Source: Ferdinandcohnia sp036962705
GTDB taxonomy: Bacteria; Bacillota; Bacilli; Bacillales; Bacillaceae_L
Assembly: GCF_036962705.1 (NCBI RefSeq)
Contig: NZ_JBALOQ010000034.1
Location: 62,001-126,000, forward strand
Direction: 5' to 3'
Length of the DNA: 64,000 nucleotides
Under the pieces are notes generated by a model. It was not told the origin of the DNA and made no database searches. It saw only the letters and a list, made by a program, of their open reading frames with translations. Of the stretch, positions 8,600-17,490 are shown piece by piece; the stretch's first letter is position 1, and the number at the start of each line of letters is the position of its first letter. The position numbers and the translations under genes are program-made.

Positions 8600-9871
8600 A
8601 TGACCAAAAGGGAAGTCAACAAAGGGGAAGAAAATAATATGCTCGCAGCAAAAACACAGGCCACTCGTCCAGAAGCAGATGCGAACAAAACGCTTTACGG
8701 GATCTTATTCATTATTGGATTTTGTCATATGCTTAATGACTCGATTCAAGCCATCATCCCTGCGATGTTTCCAATTTTAGAACGTTCGATGGGGTTGTCG
8801 TTTACACAGCTTGGATTAATATCCTTCGCATTGCAGATTGTAGCATCAGTTGCTCAACCGGTTGTTGGGTGGTATACAGATAAGAAACCAATGCCCTATG
8901 CTTTACCAATCGGACTGACCTCCACCTTTTTCGGGGTAATTGGATTGGCATTTGCACCTAACTTTACAACCATTATTCTATCTGTCCTATTCATCGGGGT
9001 CGGATCTGCCGTTTTCCATCCTGAGGGCTCCCGCGTTGCCTACATGGCGGCTGGTGACAGACGTGGATTGGCACAATCCATTTATCAGGTTGGCGGAAAC
9101 TCGGGGCAGGCTCTTGCACCTGTAATTACTGCATTGATTCTCGTCCCACTTGGACAATTTGGGGCAATTTGGTTTTCGTTAGTTGCAGCACTGGCAGTTG
9201 GTTTACTTGTATATATCGCAGGCTGGTATGCTCGAACTCTTAAAACAATTGAGATTCAAAAGAAAGTGAAAAAAGCTGTTTCAGCAGTACCACGAAACAT
9301 GAAAGCTATTAAACTAGCATTGATTGTACTTGTATTATTCGTTTTTGCACGTACGTGGTATATGTCAAGCATCACTAACTTTTACTCATTTTATGTTATC
9401 GAAAAATATGGATATACCATTTCTCAAGCACAGATTTATATTTTCCTATTCTTAGCAACTGGCGCACTAGGAACCTTCTTTGGCGGACCACTTGCAGATA
9501 GATTTGGAAAGCGGAATGTCATAATCGTATCCCTATTGGGAACAGCACCGTTAGCCCTACTCTTGCCATTTGTCGGACCACATGTTGCGATTGTGCTCGT
9601 AACGGTGATCGGTTTCATCCTATTATCAAGCTTCTCCGTCTCTGTTGTGTACGCGCAGGAATTAATGCCAGGAAAAATTGGAATGATGTCAGGGTTAATC
9701 GTTGGGCTTGCCTTCGGTATGGGAGCTATCGGTGGTGTTGCAATTGGTTCAATTATTGATGCAATCGGTTTGACACCAACCATCATTATGATGGGCTTCC
9801 TACCATTGCTAGGATTCTTGGCCTTTTTATTGCCATCCGATCAAAAAATAAATGAATGGAACAATGCTTGA
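8600..9871 (+). CDS. fsr: MFS transporter, fosmidomycin-resistance (Fsr) type
   Basis: This protein of about 423 residues has twelve predicted membrane segments. HMLNDSIQAIIPAMFPIL in the first helix and FHPEGSRVAYMAAGDRRG in the loop after helix 4 are characteristic of the Fsr subfamily of major facilitators, which export fosmidomycin and related compounds. A frame is open from 8543, but the best ribosome site (GAGGAAAGG) precedes ATG 8600; ATG 8639 with GGGGAAG is an alternative. A strong terminator follows at 9881. The true substrate is not deducible. Confidence 0.85.
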   Translation: MTKREVNKGEENNMLAAKTQATRPEADANKTLYGILFIIGFCHMLNDSIQAIIPAMFPILERSMGLSFTQLGLISFALQIVASVAQPVVGWYTDKKPMPYALPIGLTSTFFGVIGLAFAPNFTTIILSVLFIGVGSAVFHPEGSRVAYMAAGDRRGLAQSIYQVGGNSGQALAPVITALILVPLGQFGAIWFSLVAALAVGLLVYIAGWYARTLKTIEIQKKVKKAVSAVPRNMKAIKLALIVLVLFVFARTWYMSSITNFYSFYVIEKYGYTISQAQIYIFLFLATGALGTFFGGPLADRFGKRNVIIVSLLGTAPLALLLPFVGPHVAIVLVTVIGFILLSSFSVSVVYAQELMPGKIGMMSGLIVGLAFGMGAIGGVAIGSIIDAIGLTPTIIMMGFLPLLGFLAFLLPSDQKINEWNNA

Positions 9872-9880
9872 TTTTATTTA

Positions 9881-9908
9881 GAAGGACGCTCCCCTGAGCG
9901 TCCTTTTT
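9881..9908 (+). terminator. terminator of fsr
   Basis: The stem GGACGCTC / GAGCGTCC with a four-base loop is followed by TTTTTCT. Confidence 0.9.
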
Positions 9909-9960
9909 CTATGGACTATCTAGGTTCTTTCCCCTAAGACTTATACCACGTGACATCCCC

Positions 9961-9995
9961 AAAAAAATAAACAATCCACCTTGATGAATTGTTTG
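9961..9995 (-). terminator. terminator of spo0E
   Basis: The stem AAACAATtC / GgATTGTTT is followed on the minus strand by ATTTTTTTG. Confidence 0.7.
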
Positions 9996-10006
9996 AGATT
10001 GACCAT

Positions 10007-10261
10007 TTATGATTTGTAGCTGACTTTTTGAAGTGCGAAAAATAACATGACTCGTTTTAAAAACTGACGAAATAGTGAATGGTTTCGTTCTGCCGCTTCT
10101 GCTCGTTGATAGATATTTATAAGTTCATCAAGTTCTTGACTACATTCAATTGTTTCATTACTTGTAAACCCCGTACTATTAGCGATTGTGATCATTTCTT
10201 CTCTTTTTCTATTAATTTCCTCTAATAGTATCTGTTTGTAATCTACACGTATGGTTTCCAA
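10007..10261 (-). CDS. spo0E: Spo0E-family aspartyl-phosphate phosphatase
   Basis: This 84-residue helical-hairpin protein dephosphorylates Spo0A~P and so restrains entry into sporulation. The family signature SQELDELI is at residues 41-48, preceded by the helix INRKREEMITIA. The start is taken as TTG 10259-10261, eight bases after AAAGGAG; the GTG further upstream lies before that site. Length (B. subtilis Spo0E has 85 residues) and position between motB and mtnD fit Spo0E itself and not a paralog. A GTTAGAA/TTCTAAC dyad sits just upstream of the ribosome site. Confidence 0.85.
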   Translation of the reverse strand: METIRVDYKQILLEEINRKREEMITIANSTGFTSNETIECSQELDELINIYQRAEAAERNHSLFRQFLKRVMLFFALQKVSYKS

Positions 10262-10570
10262 AACTTTCACTCCTTTATTCACTCGTTAGAAAATTCTAAC
10301 GCCGCATACAACTATCGTATGCCAACCAATACTACCATTGGTGCATCCCCCTAGTTGCTACTCTATGAATTATTACAAAATCTACTATTTATGTAAATAG
10401 ATTCGCAAAAATAGACATTTTTTTCTTAAAAAATTTTACAAAAATGTGTACGTAACCGCTTTCATTTTATGTTTCGTGTTTTTTCGACAATCGAAATATA
10501 CGCAAAACCGACATATAATATGTAATAAAAAAAACCTATAGGTAATAAACCTATAGGTCTAAACATTTTT
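10262..10570. other. intergenic region upstream of spo0E
   Basis: No gene is seen in this 309-bp stretch. It holds the dyad GTTAGAA-AA-TTCTAAC (10285-10300) near the spo0E ribosome site, a run of AT-rich sequence, and the terminator of the CBS-ACT gene at its far end. Confidence 0.6.
10524..10558 (-). terminator. terminator of the CBS-ACT gene
   Basis: Two copies of the palindrome ACCTATAGGT, five bases apart, form a stem followed by eight T on the minus strand. Confidence 0.8.
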
Positions 10571-11200
10571 TCATTTAATTCTGTCGATATGTGTGACGCG
10601 GAATTCCTTCGCTTCTAGTTTCCGTTTGATACTATGAATCTTTTCTTCTCCAAGAGAACCAGGTAGATTTAAAATAATTCGGCGGAGATATTTTTCACCA
10701 TTATCTAGCGTGAGCATGCCGTCTATATTAATATCTTGAATCAGAGATACAAGCTCTTTAATTGCACCCTTATGTTCAATCGTAGCGATTGTTAACGTAT
10801 ATCCTCCTGTTTTCATACCAAAAGAATCCTCAAGAACATCCATTACATTCGCATGTGTGATGATCCCCTGAAACTCTTTTTCAGCATCCAACACCGCAAT
10901 AAACGGCAAGCGACGAATCGTTAAAAACGTTTTAAAAAAGGAATCTTCCTCGTAAACAAACGCATCTCTGCTTTCAACAAGTGTAGATATATTCGCGTTT
11001 GCATCTCCATTTTTTTCATATAAATACTCTAAAATATCGACTTTATAGATTAACCCTTCAAATGCTACACCATTTTTCGATAATACTGGCACTGAACGAT
11101 AACCCGTTTCATTTAAAAATTGAAGGGCTTGTTGAATTGTAAATTTGTCATCACAATATTTCACATCTAGTTTTTGGACAAAATTATAGCGAATTTTCAT
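10571..11200 (-). CDS. CBS-ACT domain protein, CbpA-like (putative c-di-AMP binding)
   Basis: This protein of about 209 residues has two CBS motifs (about residues 1-60 and 70-125) and a C-terminal ACT-like domain (about 135-209, YTLTIATIEHKGAIKELVSLI). This order matches the c-di-AMP-binding protein CbpA described in Listeria; the shorter YkuL/DarB type lacks ACT. ATG 11200 is preferred over the GTG at 11209 because AGGAG lies about nine bases before it. Likely a cytoplasmic nucleotide sensor; its partner is unknown. The ligand is inferred from family only. Confidence 0.7.
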   Translation of the reverse strand: MKIRYNFVQKLDVKYCDDKFTIQQALQFLNETGYRSVPVLSKNGVAFEGLIYKVDILEYLYEKNGDANANISTLVESRDAFVYEEDSFFKTFLTIRRLPFIAVLDAEKEFQGIITHANVMDVLEDSFGMKTGGYTLTIATIEHKGAIKELVSLIQDINIDGMLTLDNGEKYLRRIILNLPGSLGEEKIHSIKRKLEAKEFRVTHIDRIK

Positions 11201-11330
11201 TTTCACCACTCCTCATTATAAGAAAGAATTCCTAATTACCTTTATTATATGCATTAAAAAGACAGTATTCCAATGAACAAAAATGTAACATATTTGCCTT
11301 TGAGTGTAAAGAATATTCTTAATATTTAAA

Positions 11331-11366
11331 TTTAAAAAAGACTTTATGGAAAAGCTCCATAAAGCC
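11331..11366 (-). terminator. terminator of the mtnWXBD operon
   Basis: The perfect nine-base stem CTTTATGGA / TCCATAAAG is followed on the minus strand by TCTTTTTTA. Confidence 0.85.
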
Positions 11367-11379
11367 CTATCATTCTTAC

Positions 11380-11922
11380 TTAGTTTTGAGCGAATTCTGG
11401 GTCTTGGAATGGATGTGCTACCCAACCAGCTGGGTCAATAAATAAACGTACTGCAACCACTTCACGGTCGTCCATTAAAGTAAAGAAGTGAGGCGTGTCA
11501 ACAGGTACAGAAATAACATCTCCTGCTTCAAGTTCTACATCAAAGTAGCCAGTGTCACCGCTGCCTTTAATAATAAAAATTCCATGACCGGCTACAATTG
11601 CACGAACTTCATCCTCTGTGTGAACATGGACTTGTTCAAATTTCTTTAGGAGTTCATCCAGGTTTGGAGTTGCATCAGATAATGCGATGACATCCCATTT
11701 TTGGTATCCATTGCGCTCGCCAAGGGATTTGATTTCTTCTTCATAGATGGACAGAATTTGCTCTTTTTGTTCATCATTGATTTTGCAGTTTCCTCTTAAT
11801 TCTGCAGGTAGTTTACTAGTGTCCCAGTGCTCATAAAGAACACCTTGTTCTTGTAAGAATGCTGCAACACGCTCTTGACCCTCTAATCTTTCACCTGTAT
11901 TACGGAATTTAATATTTGCCAT
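11380..11922 (-). CDS. mtnD: acireductone dioxygenase
   Basis: This 180-residue cupin converts 1,2-dihydroxy-5-methylthiopentene-3-one plus oxygen to 4-methylthio-2-oxobutanoate and formate, with iron bound; with nickel the off-pathway reaction gives CO. Metal ligands are visible at H99, H101, E105 (HVHTEDE) and H144 (DTPHFF). The start is ATG 11922, behind GAGGTGG. It is the last gene of mtnW-X-B-D, 24 bases after mtnB, and ends at a strong terminator. Confidence 0.95.
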   Translation of the reverse strand: MANIKFRNTGERLEGQERVAAFLQEQGVLYEHWDTSKLPAELRGNCKINDEQKEQILSIYEEEIKSLGERNGYQKWDVIALSDATPNLDELLKKFEQVHVHTEDEVRAIVAGHGIFIIKGSGDTGYFDVELEAGDVISVPVDTPHFFTLMDDREVVAVRLFIDPAGWVAHPFQDPEFAQN

Positions 11923-11946
11923 TTTCTCCACCTCTTTATTTTATTT

Positions 11947-12573
11947 TCAAACCCTGATTTGCAAGGGGTTTAGTGCTAATAGTTTCAAATGATAGCTAAA
12001 CAGGAATTCATATGCTTCTAAATGTTTTTTTGCATCGAATGCATTTTTTGCCCAGACTGTGATACCGTGATTTCGAATTAGGACTGCACCAAAGTCACCG
12101 TTAACATGCTCACTAAACTTTCGAGCAAGTGTCGGGATATCAGCGTTATTTTTGATGATTGGAATTCTTATTTCAGCATCCTCCTCCCATAATCCAAGAG
12201 CCTTAATAATTTCTTGACCTTTAAAAACAACCTCACCCTTATCAGCATATAGCTCAGAAATGACATTGTTATCAACGGTATGGACATGGAGGCTACAGCC
12301 TGCATTTGTTTTGTTATAGATTTCAACATGTAAAAGTGTTTCTGCTGAGGGCTTTAGATGAGTTGAAGTAACAGGGTATCCCGCCCCATCTACTAATAAA
12401 AAATCCTCGGCGGTTCTTTTCTTCTTATCCTTCCCACTTGCGGTTACAAGAAAGGTAATCGGATGATCGGAGACCTTGATTGCCAGATTTCCACTCGTCC
12501 CCATGAACCAATCACGGCTTGCAAGTTCATCCTTGATATCCGCAAGCTCTGCCCATTGTTTGATATTAAGCAT
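11947..12573 (-). CDS. mtnB: methylthioribulose-1-phosphate dehydratase
   Basis: This 208-residue class II aldolase-fold enzyme dehydrates 5-methylthioribulose-1-phosphate to 2,3-diketo-5-methylthiopentyl-1-phosphate. Zinc-binding histidines are in SLHVHTVD and RNHGITVW. ATG 12573 has AAGGAGG nine bases upstream; TTG 12582 is possible but less well placed. Its first bases overlap the end of mtnX, consistent with coupled translation in the S-box-controlled operon. Confidence 0.95.
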   Translation of the reverse strand: MLNIKQWAELADIKDELASRDWFMGTSGNLAIKVSDHPITFLVTASGKDKKKRTAEDFLLVDGAGYPVTSTHLKPSAETLLHVEIYNKTNAGCSLHVHTVDNNVISELYADKGEVVFKGQEIIKALGLWEEDAEIRIPIIKNNADIPTLARKFSEHVNGDFGAVLIRNHGITVWAKNAFDAKKHLEAYEFLFSYHLKLLALNPLQIRV

Positions 12574-13228
12574 TGGAGACAACCTCCTTTTTCAAAATCT
12601 CAATTACATCAAAAAAGGAATGGAAGGGTGAATATTCAATCCCCAATTCTTCACATTTTTCAATTAAAAAATCTCTAGCAATTACCTTATCCGCATGCTT
12701 TGCCGCCTGAAGATCAGTAATCGAATCGCCAATGACGATTTTATATTCATCTTGATTTGTAAGCTTACGAATCAAGCTTGGCTTACAGCAGCCACACTCA
12801 TTTGTGCACTCATCATCGCAAGTATACGGCCATAAAATTTTAATTTTCTCATTCGAAAAATCAGATTTATTGCAGTAAATTTGCTCCTTCGCAATGAGAC
12901 CTTCTAGCAATGGCTCAACAAAAAAGTCAATCCCACCACTGACGATGTAAAGCTGAATTCCTTGTTCTTTTGTATATGCAACAAACTCCTTAAAGCCTTC
13001 TCGAATTTCAGCGTGGTTTAGGATATACTCCGTAATCTCTCCCCTCCAGTCTGAAGGCAAAAGAGAAAACATTTTACTAACACCCTCTTGTATTGGGATT
13101 TCCTGTGTGAGCACTTGATCCTTGATTTTCTCCCAACCTGACGGGGCAAATTTTTTCATAATGGCTATAATGTTATCGGTATTTGTGATTGTGCCATCAA
13201 AATCACAGAAGATTATTGGTTTGTTCAT
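12566..13228 (-). CDS. mtnX: 2-hydroxy-3-keto-5-methylthiopentenyl-1-phosphate phosphatase
   Basis: This 220-residue HAD-superfamily phosphatase makes acireductone from the enol-phosphate produced by MtnW. Motif I is CDFDGTITNTD near the N-terminus (nucleophile and acid Asp), and motif IV is VIGDSITDLQAA. A cysteine-rich insert (CDDECTNECGCC) is typical of MtnX. ATG 13228 overlaps the mtnW stop as ATGA, and AAGAGG is suitably spaced; the upstream in-frame codons are not needed. Confidence 0.95.
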   Translation of the reverse strand: MNKPIIFCDFDGTITNTDNIIAIMKKFAPSGWEKIKDQVLTQEIPIQEGVSKMFSLLPSDWRGEITEYILNHAEIREGFKEFVAYTKEQGIQLYIVSGGIDFFVEPLLEGLIAKEQIYCNKSDFSNEKIKILWPYTCDDECTNECGCCKPSLIRKLTNQDEYKIVIGDSITDLQAAKHADKVIARDFLIEKCEELGIEYSPFHSFFDVIEILKKEVVSNA

Positions 13229-14469
13229 AGCTGTACCTCTTTGTACCCCCATAAATCAATTGCTTGTTTTAGCTCAGGGGAATTTTGTGCAAATTCAACA
13301 AGTGACTTTCCTGTTAAGACTGCATCGACGGCGGCATTAAATGCTTTACCACCACCAACGGCACCGTCTGGATGTCCATGAACACCCCCACCTGCATTAA
13401 TCACACTATCTTTTCCAAAATCATTGATAAGCAGTGGTACTAAGCCTGGATGAATGCCAGCTGATGGAACAGGAAATGAAGGCTTAAATGACTTATCAGT
13501 TTTTGTTAATTCTGATGCAATCGCTAGTGTCTGCTCTCTTTCAAGAGCAACGCTACCGTATGGTGAAGGGAATAAGACAAGGTCTGCCCCAGCATATCTA
13601 AGCAATTTTCCTAGTAATAGTTTATTTGAAAATCCATAAAACTCTGATGGTGTGAGTGTTCCACTTACGGCTGGGTGAGCCATAATTGGTATCGAAACTT
13701 GCGGATCCTCCACTAAACTTTGAAGCGCATCGATGCCATAAGCAAAAACGTTAAACAATAATAGGTCAGCGCCAAGCTCTACTGCCTTCCTTGCTTTTTC
13801 CTTTAGTTCGAAGGTTCTTCCTGTTAAGTTCACAGCATAAAGGGCTCGATGTCCGGTTTCAGCATAAACTTCCTCAAGCACTCTTTTTCCTTCTGTAATA
13901 CGTAGTTCAAAAGGTGTTAAAGGATTCTCAAAGAGGATTTCATCATCCTTTATGATATTTACCCCACCAAGGGCTTGCTCCCGAAGTTGGTCCTTGAGGT
14001 ACTCCATATCCCTTCCAATGATCCCTTTAAAAATGCTCATCACTAGTGGTCTATCAAACACTCCTAGTTTTTCTCGGATGCCATTAATTCCGAATTTTGG
14101 CCCTGGGAATGTGGATTTTAACTCATTAGAAAACTCTAAATCTAGCAACTTTACTTCTCCATCAAGGGAAAGTTTCCCGAAGGTAGTTGTTAAAATGGCT
14201 GGGAGATCTGTACTGAAGTTTGCTGATGGGTAGGCAATTTTGATAATGCCCCTTTTTACTTGTTTTCCTAGATATTGGCTTGCTCGGTTGTCGCTATCTA
14301 ATTGTTTGATACTTTTTACTATACCTTTATGCTTTTTAAGCTGATCTTGTTCAATTTTAGGTAAATTCGTCCAAGAGCCGATTGTTAAGCCGAGTGCGAT
14401 GCCTTCAGCTTTTTTCTCTAAGTTGTCACCGGTATCATGTACCAAATATGTAGCAATCACTTCACTCAT
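13225..14469 (-). CDS. mtnW: 2,3-diketo-5-methylthiopentyl-1-phosphate enolase (RuBisCO-like)
   Basis: This 414-residue form IV RuBisCO homologue tautomerises the diketone in methionine salvage. The active-site lysine region is GGVNIIKDDE, where form I/II enzymes carry the carbamylated lysine, and the phosphate-binding glycines are in NAGGGVHGHPDG. It is first in the operon, directly downstream of a SAM-I riboswitch with terminator, so transcription should rise when S-adenosylmethionine falls. GAGGGTTAAAAA precedes ATG. Confidence 0.96.
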   Translation of the reverse strand: MSEVIATYLVHDTGDNLEKKAEGIALGLTIGSWTNLPKIEQDQLKKHKGIVKSIKQLDSDNRASQYLGKQVKRGIIKIAYPSANFSTDLPAILTTTFGKLSLDGEVKLLDLEFSNELKSTFPGPKFGINGIREKLGVFDRPLVMSIFKGIIGRDMEYLKDQLREQALGGVNIIKDDEILFENPLTPFELRITEGKRVLEEVYAETGHRALYAVNLTGRTFELKEKARKAVELGADLLLFNVFAYGIDALQSLVEDPQVSIPIMAHPAVSGTLTPSEFYGFSNKLLLGKLLRYAGADLVLFPSPYGSVALEREQTLAIASELTKTDKSFKPSFPVPSAGIHPGLVPLLINDFGKDSVINAGGGVHGHPDGAVGGGKAFNAAVDAVLTGKSLVEFAQNSPELKQAIDLWGYKEVQL

Positions 14470-14506
14470 TTTTTAACCCTCATTTCAAAAAGTGTTCCAA
14501 TAAATT

Positions 14507-14533
14507 GAAAAAACCTCTTCATAAGAAGAGGTT
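14507..14533 (-). terminator. expression-platform terminator of the mtnW SAM riboswitch
   Basis: The stem AACCTCTTC / GAAGAGGTT is followed by TTTTTTC on the minus strand. Its 5' arm can instead pair with the aptamer 3' side, the usual S-box antiterminator arrangement. Confidence 0.9.
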
Positions 14534-14539
14534 AGCAAA

Positions 14540-14652
14540 CTAACATCTTCTTATCTCTCAGCTTAACGCTGCAAGAATTAGCACCGTGCTTACGATTTGT
14601 AAGTCGGTTGCCGGGCTTCACTGGGCTAGTCCCTCCACCTGCTCTTAATAAG
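14540..14652 (-). promoter_or_regulatory. SAM-I (S-box) riboswitch upstream of mtnW
   Basis: On the minus strand the S-box core is clear: P1 CTTATTAAGAG, then AGGTGGAGGGACTAGCCC, GAAGCCCGGCAACC, CGGTGCTAATTC and the closing GAGAGATAAGAAG. SAM binding should favour the terminator at 14507 and shut off mtnWXBD. Confidence 0.95.
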
Positions 14653-14770
14653 AAAATAGATTTTATTTTATATGTTGAGCCTCATAACGAGTTCAACCAT
14701 TAATTTAATTTTCATGAAACTTAATTTAATTAGGATTATGACAGGAATTATTTTTCTTGTCAAACGTTTT

Positions 14771-15949
14771 TTATTTTTTGAACAAGTTCAATTTTTTGAT
14801 TCGGTTTGCCGCTTCAACTAGTCTATCTTCATCCGTTAGAAGGCCAACGCGAACATAGCGATCACCATATTCGCCGAAGCCGATTCCTGGTGCAACAGCG
14901 ACATGTGCTTTTTCTAGTAAAAGATCTGCAAAGCTAACTGATGTGTATCCTTCGGGCACCGGCAGCCATGCAAAAAATGAGCCTGCAGGTGCATTTACAT
15001 CCCATCCGATATCTTTTAGTGCACTGATAAACGCGTCGCGTCTTGATTCATACTTATCAACTAATTCTTTTACACAGTCCTGAGACTCTGTCAGTGCAGC
15101 TGCAGCTGCAGCTTGAACGGGACTGAACAAACTCACATACATATGGTCTTGAATTAAATTTAGCGCCTCAATCACGCTTGGGTTTCCAACTGCAAAACCA
15201 ACTCTCCAGCCTGCCATATTATAAGTCTTTGAAAGAGTGTATATTTCAATTCCGATATCCTTGGCACCATCAATTTCTAGAAAGCTTATCGGTTTTTTCC
15301 CTTCGAATCCAATTGCACCATATGCAAAATCATGTACTACACAAATATCATGCTCTTTTGCAAAGTTGATTGTCTCTTCAAAAAAATCCTTTGTAGCTAC
15401 AGCACCGGTTGGGTTGTTTGGATAATTTAAAAACATGACCTTCGCTTTTTCAAGCTTTTCCGAATCAATCTCAGAGTAGTCAGGTAAAAAGGCATTTTCT
15501 TCTTTCAGTGGCATATAAGCCATTTCGGCTCTAGCAAGTTCAACCCCTGACCAATAATCGGGGTAACCAGGATCTGGGACCAATGCAACATCACCTGGAT
15601 TTAAAAGGCATTGTGGAATTTCAACTAATCCTGCTTTTCCTCCAAAAAGAATAGCAACCTCCTTTTCTGGGTCAAGTTCAACTCCGTATTCACGTTGATA
15701 AAAATCTGCTGCTGCTTTTTTCAAAAATGAATGCCCGCGAAACGGAGAATATTTATGAAATTTCGGTTGGTCCGCAGCCTTTTTTAAGGCTTCTACAATA
15801 TGTTGTGGCGTTGGCTGATCAGGATTTCCCTGACCTAAATTTATGACATCGTGCCCATCGGCAACGACATTGTTCACCTTTGCAACAAGTGAAGCGAAAA
15901 ACTGTTTCGGTAAATTTTTCAGAATTTCTGATTGTTTGAAATTTTTCAC
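14771..15949 (-). CDS. mtnE: pyridoxal-phosphate aminotransferase of methionine salvage
   Basis: This 392-residue fold type I aminotransferase makes methionine from 4-methylthio-2-oxobutanoate. The PLP lysine is in TLSKTYNMAGWRVG, with NYPNNPTGA and VHDFAYGAIGF for the ring-binding Asn/Asp and Tyr. The start is GTG 15949 behind AAGGTG. It lies between the mtnW riboswitch and mtnU and has no S-box of its own, so it may be expressed separately. MtnE is assigned from context as well as sequence. Confidence 0.88.
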   Translation of the reverse strand: MKNFKQSEILKNLPKQFFASLVAKVNNVVADGHDVINLGQGNPDQPTPQHIVEALKKAADQPKFHKYSPFRGHSFLKKAAADFYQREYGVELDPEKEVAILFGGKAGLVEIPQCLLNPGDVALVPDPGYPDYWSGVELARAEMAYMPLKEENAFLPDYSEIDSEKLEKAKVMFLNYPNNPTGAVATKDFFEETINFAKEHDICVVHDFAYGAIGFEGKKPISFLEIDGAKDIGIEIYTLSKTYNMAGWRVGFAVGNPSVIEALNLIQDHMYVSLFSPVQAAAAAALTESQDCVKELVDKYESRRDAFISALKDIGWDVNAPAGSFFAWLPVPEGYTSVSFADLLLEKAHVAVAPGIGFGEYGDRYVRVGLLTDEDRLVEAANRIKKLNLFKK

Positions 15950-16044
15950 ATCTACACCTTCTTCAAAATACTTGAAATACTAGTCTAAAATCATATATTG
16001 TTAGAGTTAACTTGTAAAGTATCATTTCATAGGGAGGACCTTAA

Positions 16045-16836
16045 ATGAATCTAAAAATTGCATGTATTCAGTATGATATTCAAATTGGAAAACCGCAAGA
16101 AAATTTTGACCTAATATCTAAAGAGATCAAAAAAACAATGACTACGGATAAACCCGATATTATTATCCTACCAGAGCTTTGGACAACGGGATATGACTTA
16201 ACGAGACTAGATGAAATTGCGGATAATAATGGTGACGAAACGAAAGAATTTATGAAAAATTTAGCAAAACAATACTCTGTTAATATAGTAGCCGGCTCTA
16301 TTGCCAAAAAGACTGAGCAAGGCGTTACAAACACTATGTTTGTCTTTAATCGAGATGGTGAAATGACTAGTGAATACAGTAAGCTTCATTTATTCCAGCT
16401 TATGGATGAGCATTTGTATTTAAAGGCTGGCGATGCAAAAGGTGATTTTACGATTGAAAATGTACCTGCTGCCGGGGTCATCTGCTATGACATTCGCTTC
16501 CCCGAATGGATTCGCGCACATACAACAAGTGGCGCAGAAATTTTATTCGTGGTAGCGGAATGGCCGCTCCCACGCCTTGAGCATTGGCGTACTCTCCTCC
16601 TAAGTCGTGCGATAGAAAATCAATGCTATGTTGTTGCTTGTAACAGTGTTGGAAGTAACCCAGATAACGTGTTTGGCGGGCATTCGATGATTATCGATCC
16701 TTGGGGAACCATTATTGCCGAAGCAGGTACTGATGCAACTACGTTAGTTGGTGAAATTGACCTTAGCAAGGTACAAGAAGTCAGAAAACAAATTCCTATT
16801 TTCCAAGATCGTCGTCCTAATTTTTATCATTCATAG
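16045..16836 (+). CDS. mtnU: carbon-nitrogen hydrolase (omega-amidase type)
   Basis: This 263-residue nitrilase-superfamily enzyme has the Glu-Lys-Cys triad at E44 (LPELW), K113 (YSKLHLF) and C147 (VICYDIRFPEW). In the methionine salvage locus this enzyme is thought to hydrolyse the omega-amide left when MtnE uses glutamine as amino donor. GGGAGGACC precedes ATG. It is divergent from mtnE and followed by a repeat, not by a clear terminator. Confidence 0.9.
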   Translation: MNLKIACIQYDIQIGKPQENFDLISKEIKKTMTTDKPDIIILPELWTTGYDLTRLDEIADNNGDETKEFMKNLAKQYSVNIVAGSIAKKTEQGVTNTMFVFNRDGEMTSEYSKLHLFQLMDEHLYLKAGDAKGDFTIENVPAAGVICYDIRFPEWIRAHTTSGAEILFVVAEWPLPRLEHWRTLLLSRAIENQCYVVACNSVGSNPDNVFGGHSMIIDPWGTIIAEAGTDATTLVGEIDLSKVQEVRKQIPIFQDRRPNFYHS

Positions 16837-16875
16837 AAATTAAAATCAAAAACACCTAGGAGTATTTGCACCCTG

Positions 16876-17150
16876 ATTTTTTAGGCCCACACGAGGTGGG
16901 TCACAAAGACGTTGCCACAGGAAGTGGCGTTCTTAGTCTTTGATCCTAAGCGAGATACAGTGAATCTTCAATCGGTGAAATTTATTTTGCCGATTGTTAG
17001 TTGAACCAATCGGGCATTTACTGGTAGTTGTCCTCTATGAGGGCTTAGTACCAGTTAATGCGGGGAAAATTTCCTTTGAAAATCGCATGTCTCCGCCGGA
17101 GGCTTCACTTTATTTAGTCGGGATTTGAACCCCGCCTGAATAAAGTGAAA
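16876..17150 (+). repeat. dispersed intergenic repeat, family B (long copy)
   Basis: This 275-bp element is between mtnU and the second S-box. It contains GTGGGTCACAAAGACGTTGC, GTGAATCTTCAATCGGTG, CAGTTAATGCGGG and TAGTCGGGAT...CTGAATAAA. Pieces recur at 2018-2140, 41300-41360 and 46846-46906. Reading frames across it are not gene-like. Confidence 0.75.
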
Positions 17151-17229
17151 AATATATTGACAATTATGTGTATTCGTTGATATCATTCTTTTCAGTATTA
17201 ACATATAATTAAATATCTTTAATATTGAT

Positions 17230-17388
17230 CTCTTATCAAGAGTAGGCAGAGGGACTTGGCCCGATGATGCCCAGCAACCGACTGTAATTCCATCGTAAGG
17301 TGGGGCGCTTTTTATTAGCGCCGGGGAAACCCACAAGGCACGGTGCTAATTCCAACAGGAAGTATTGAACTTCTTGGCAGATAAGAGG
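17230..17388 (+). promoter_or_regulatory. SAM-I (S-box) riboswitch upstream of mtnK
   Basis: P1 CTCTTATC pairs with GATAAGAG, enclosing AGAGGGACTTGGCCC, GATGATGCCCAGCAACC and CGGTGCTAATTCC, the invariant S-box blocks. The P3 arm is extended, with an extra GGGGCGC/GCGCC hairpin, making this aptamer longer than the one upstream of mtnW. It controls mtnKA. Confidence 0.95.
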
Positions 17389-17405
17389 TTTGATGCAGCG
17401 TCTTC

Positions 17406-17442
17406 AAGCCTCTTTCGAATGTGAAAGAGGCTTTTCTGTTTT
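17406..17442 (+). terminator. expression-platform terminator of the mtnK SAM riboswitch
   Basis: The stem AAGCCTCTTTC / GAAAGAGGCTT is followed by TTCTGTTTT, directly 3' of the aptamer. Confidence 0.9.
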
Positions 17443-17490
17443 AGAAAAGCCTCCAACGACTATAAAAATGTATTACTGGAGGTATATAAA

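Noticed and set aside
17055..17336. 93-residue minus-strand frame
   Set aside because: It crosses a family B repeat and the SAM riboswitch, both non-coding.
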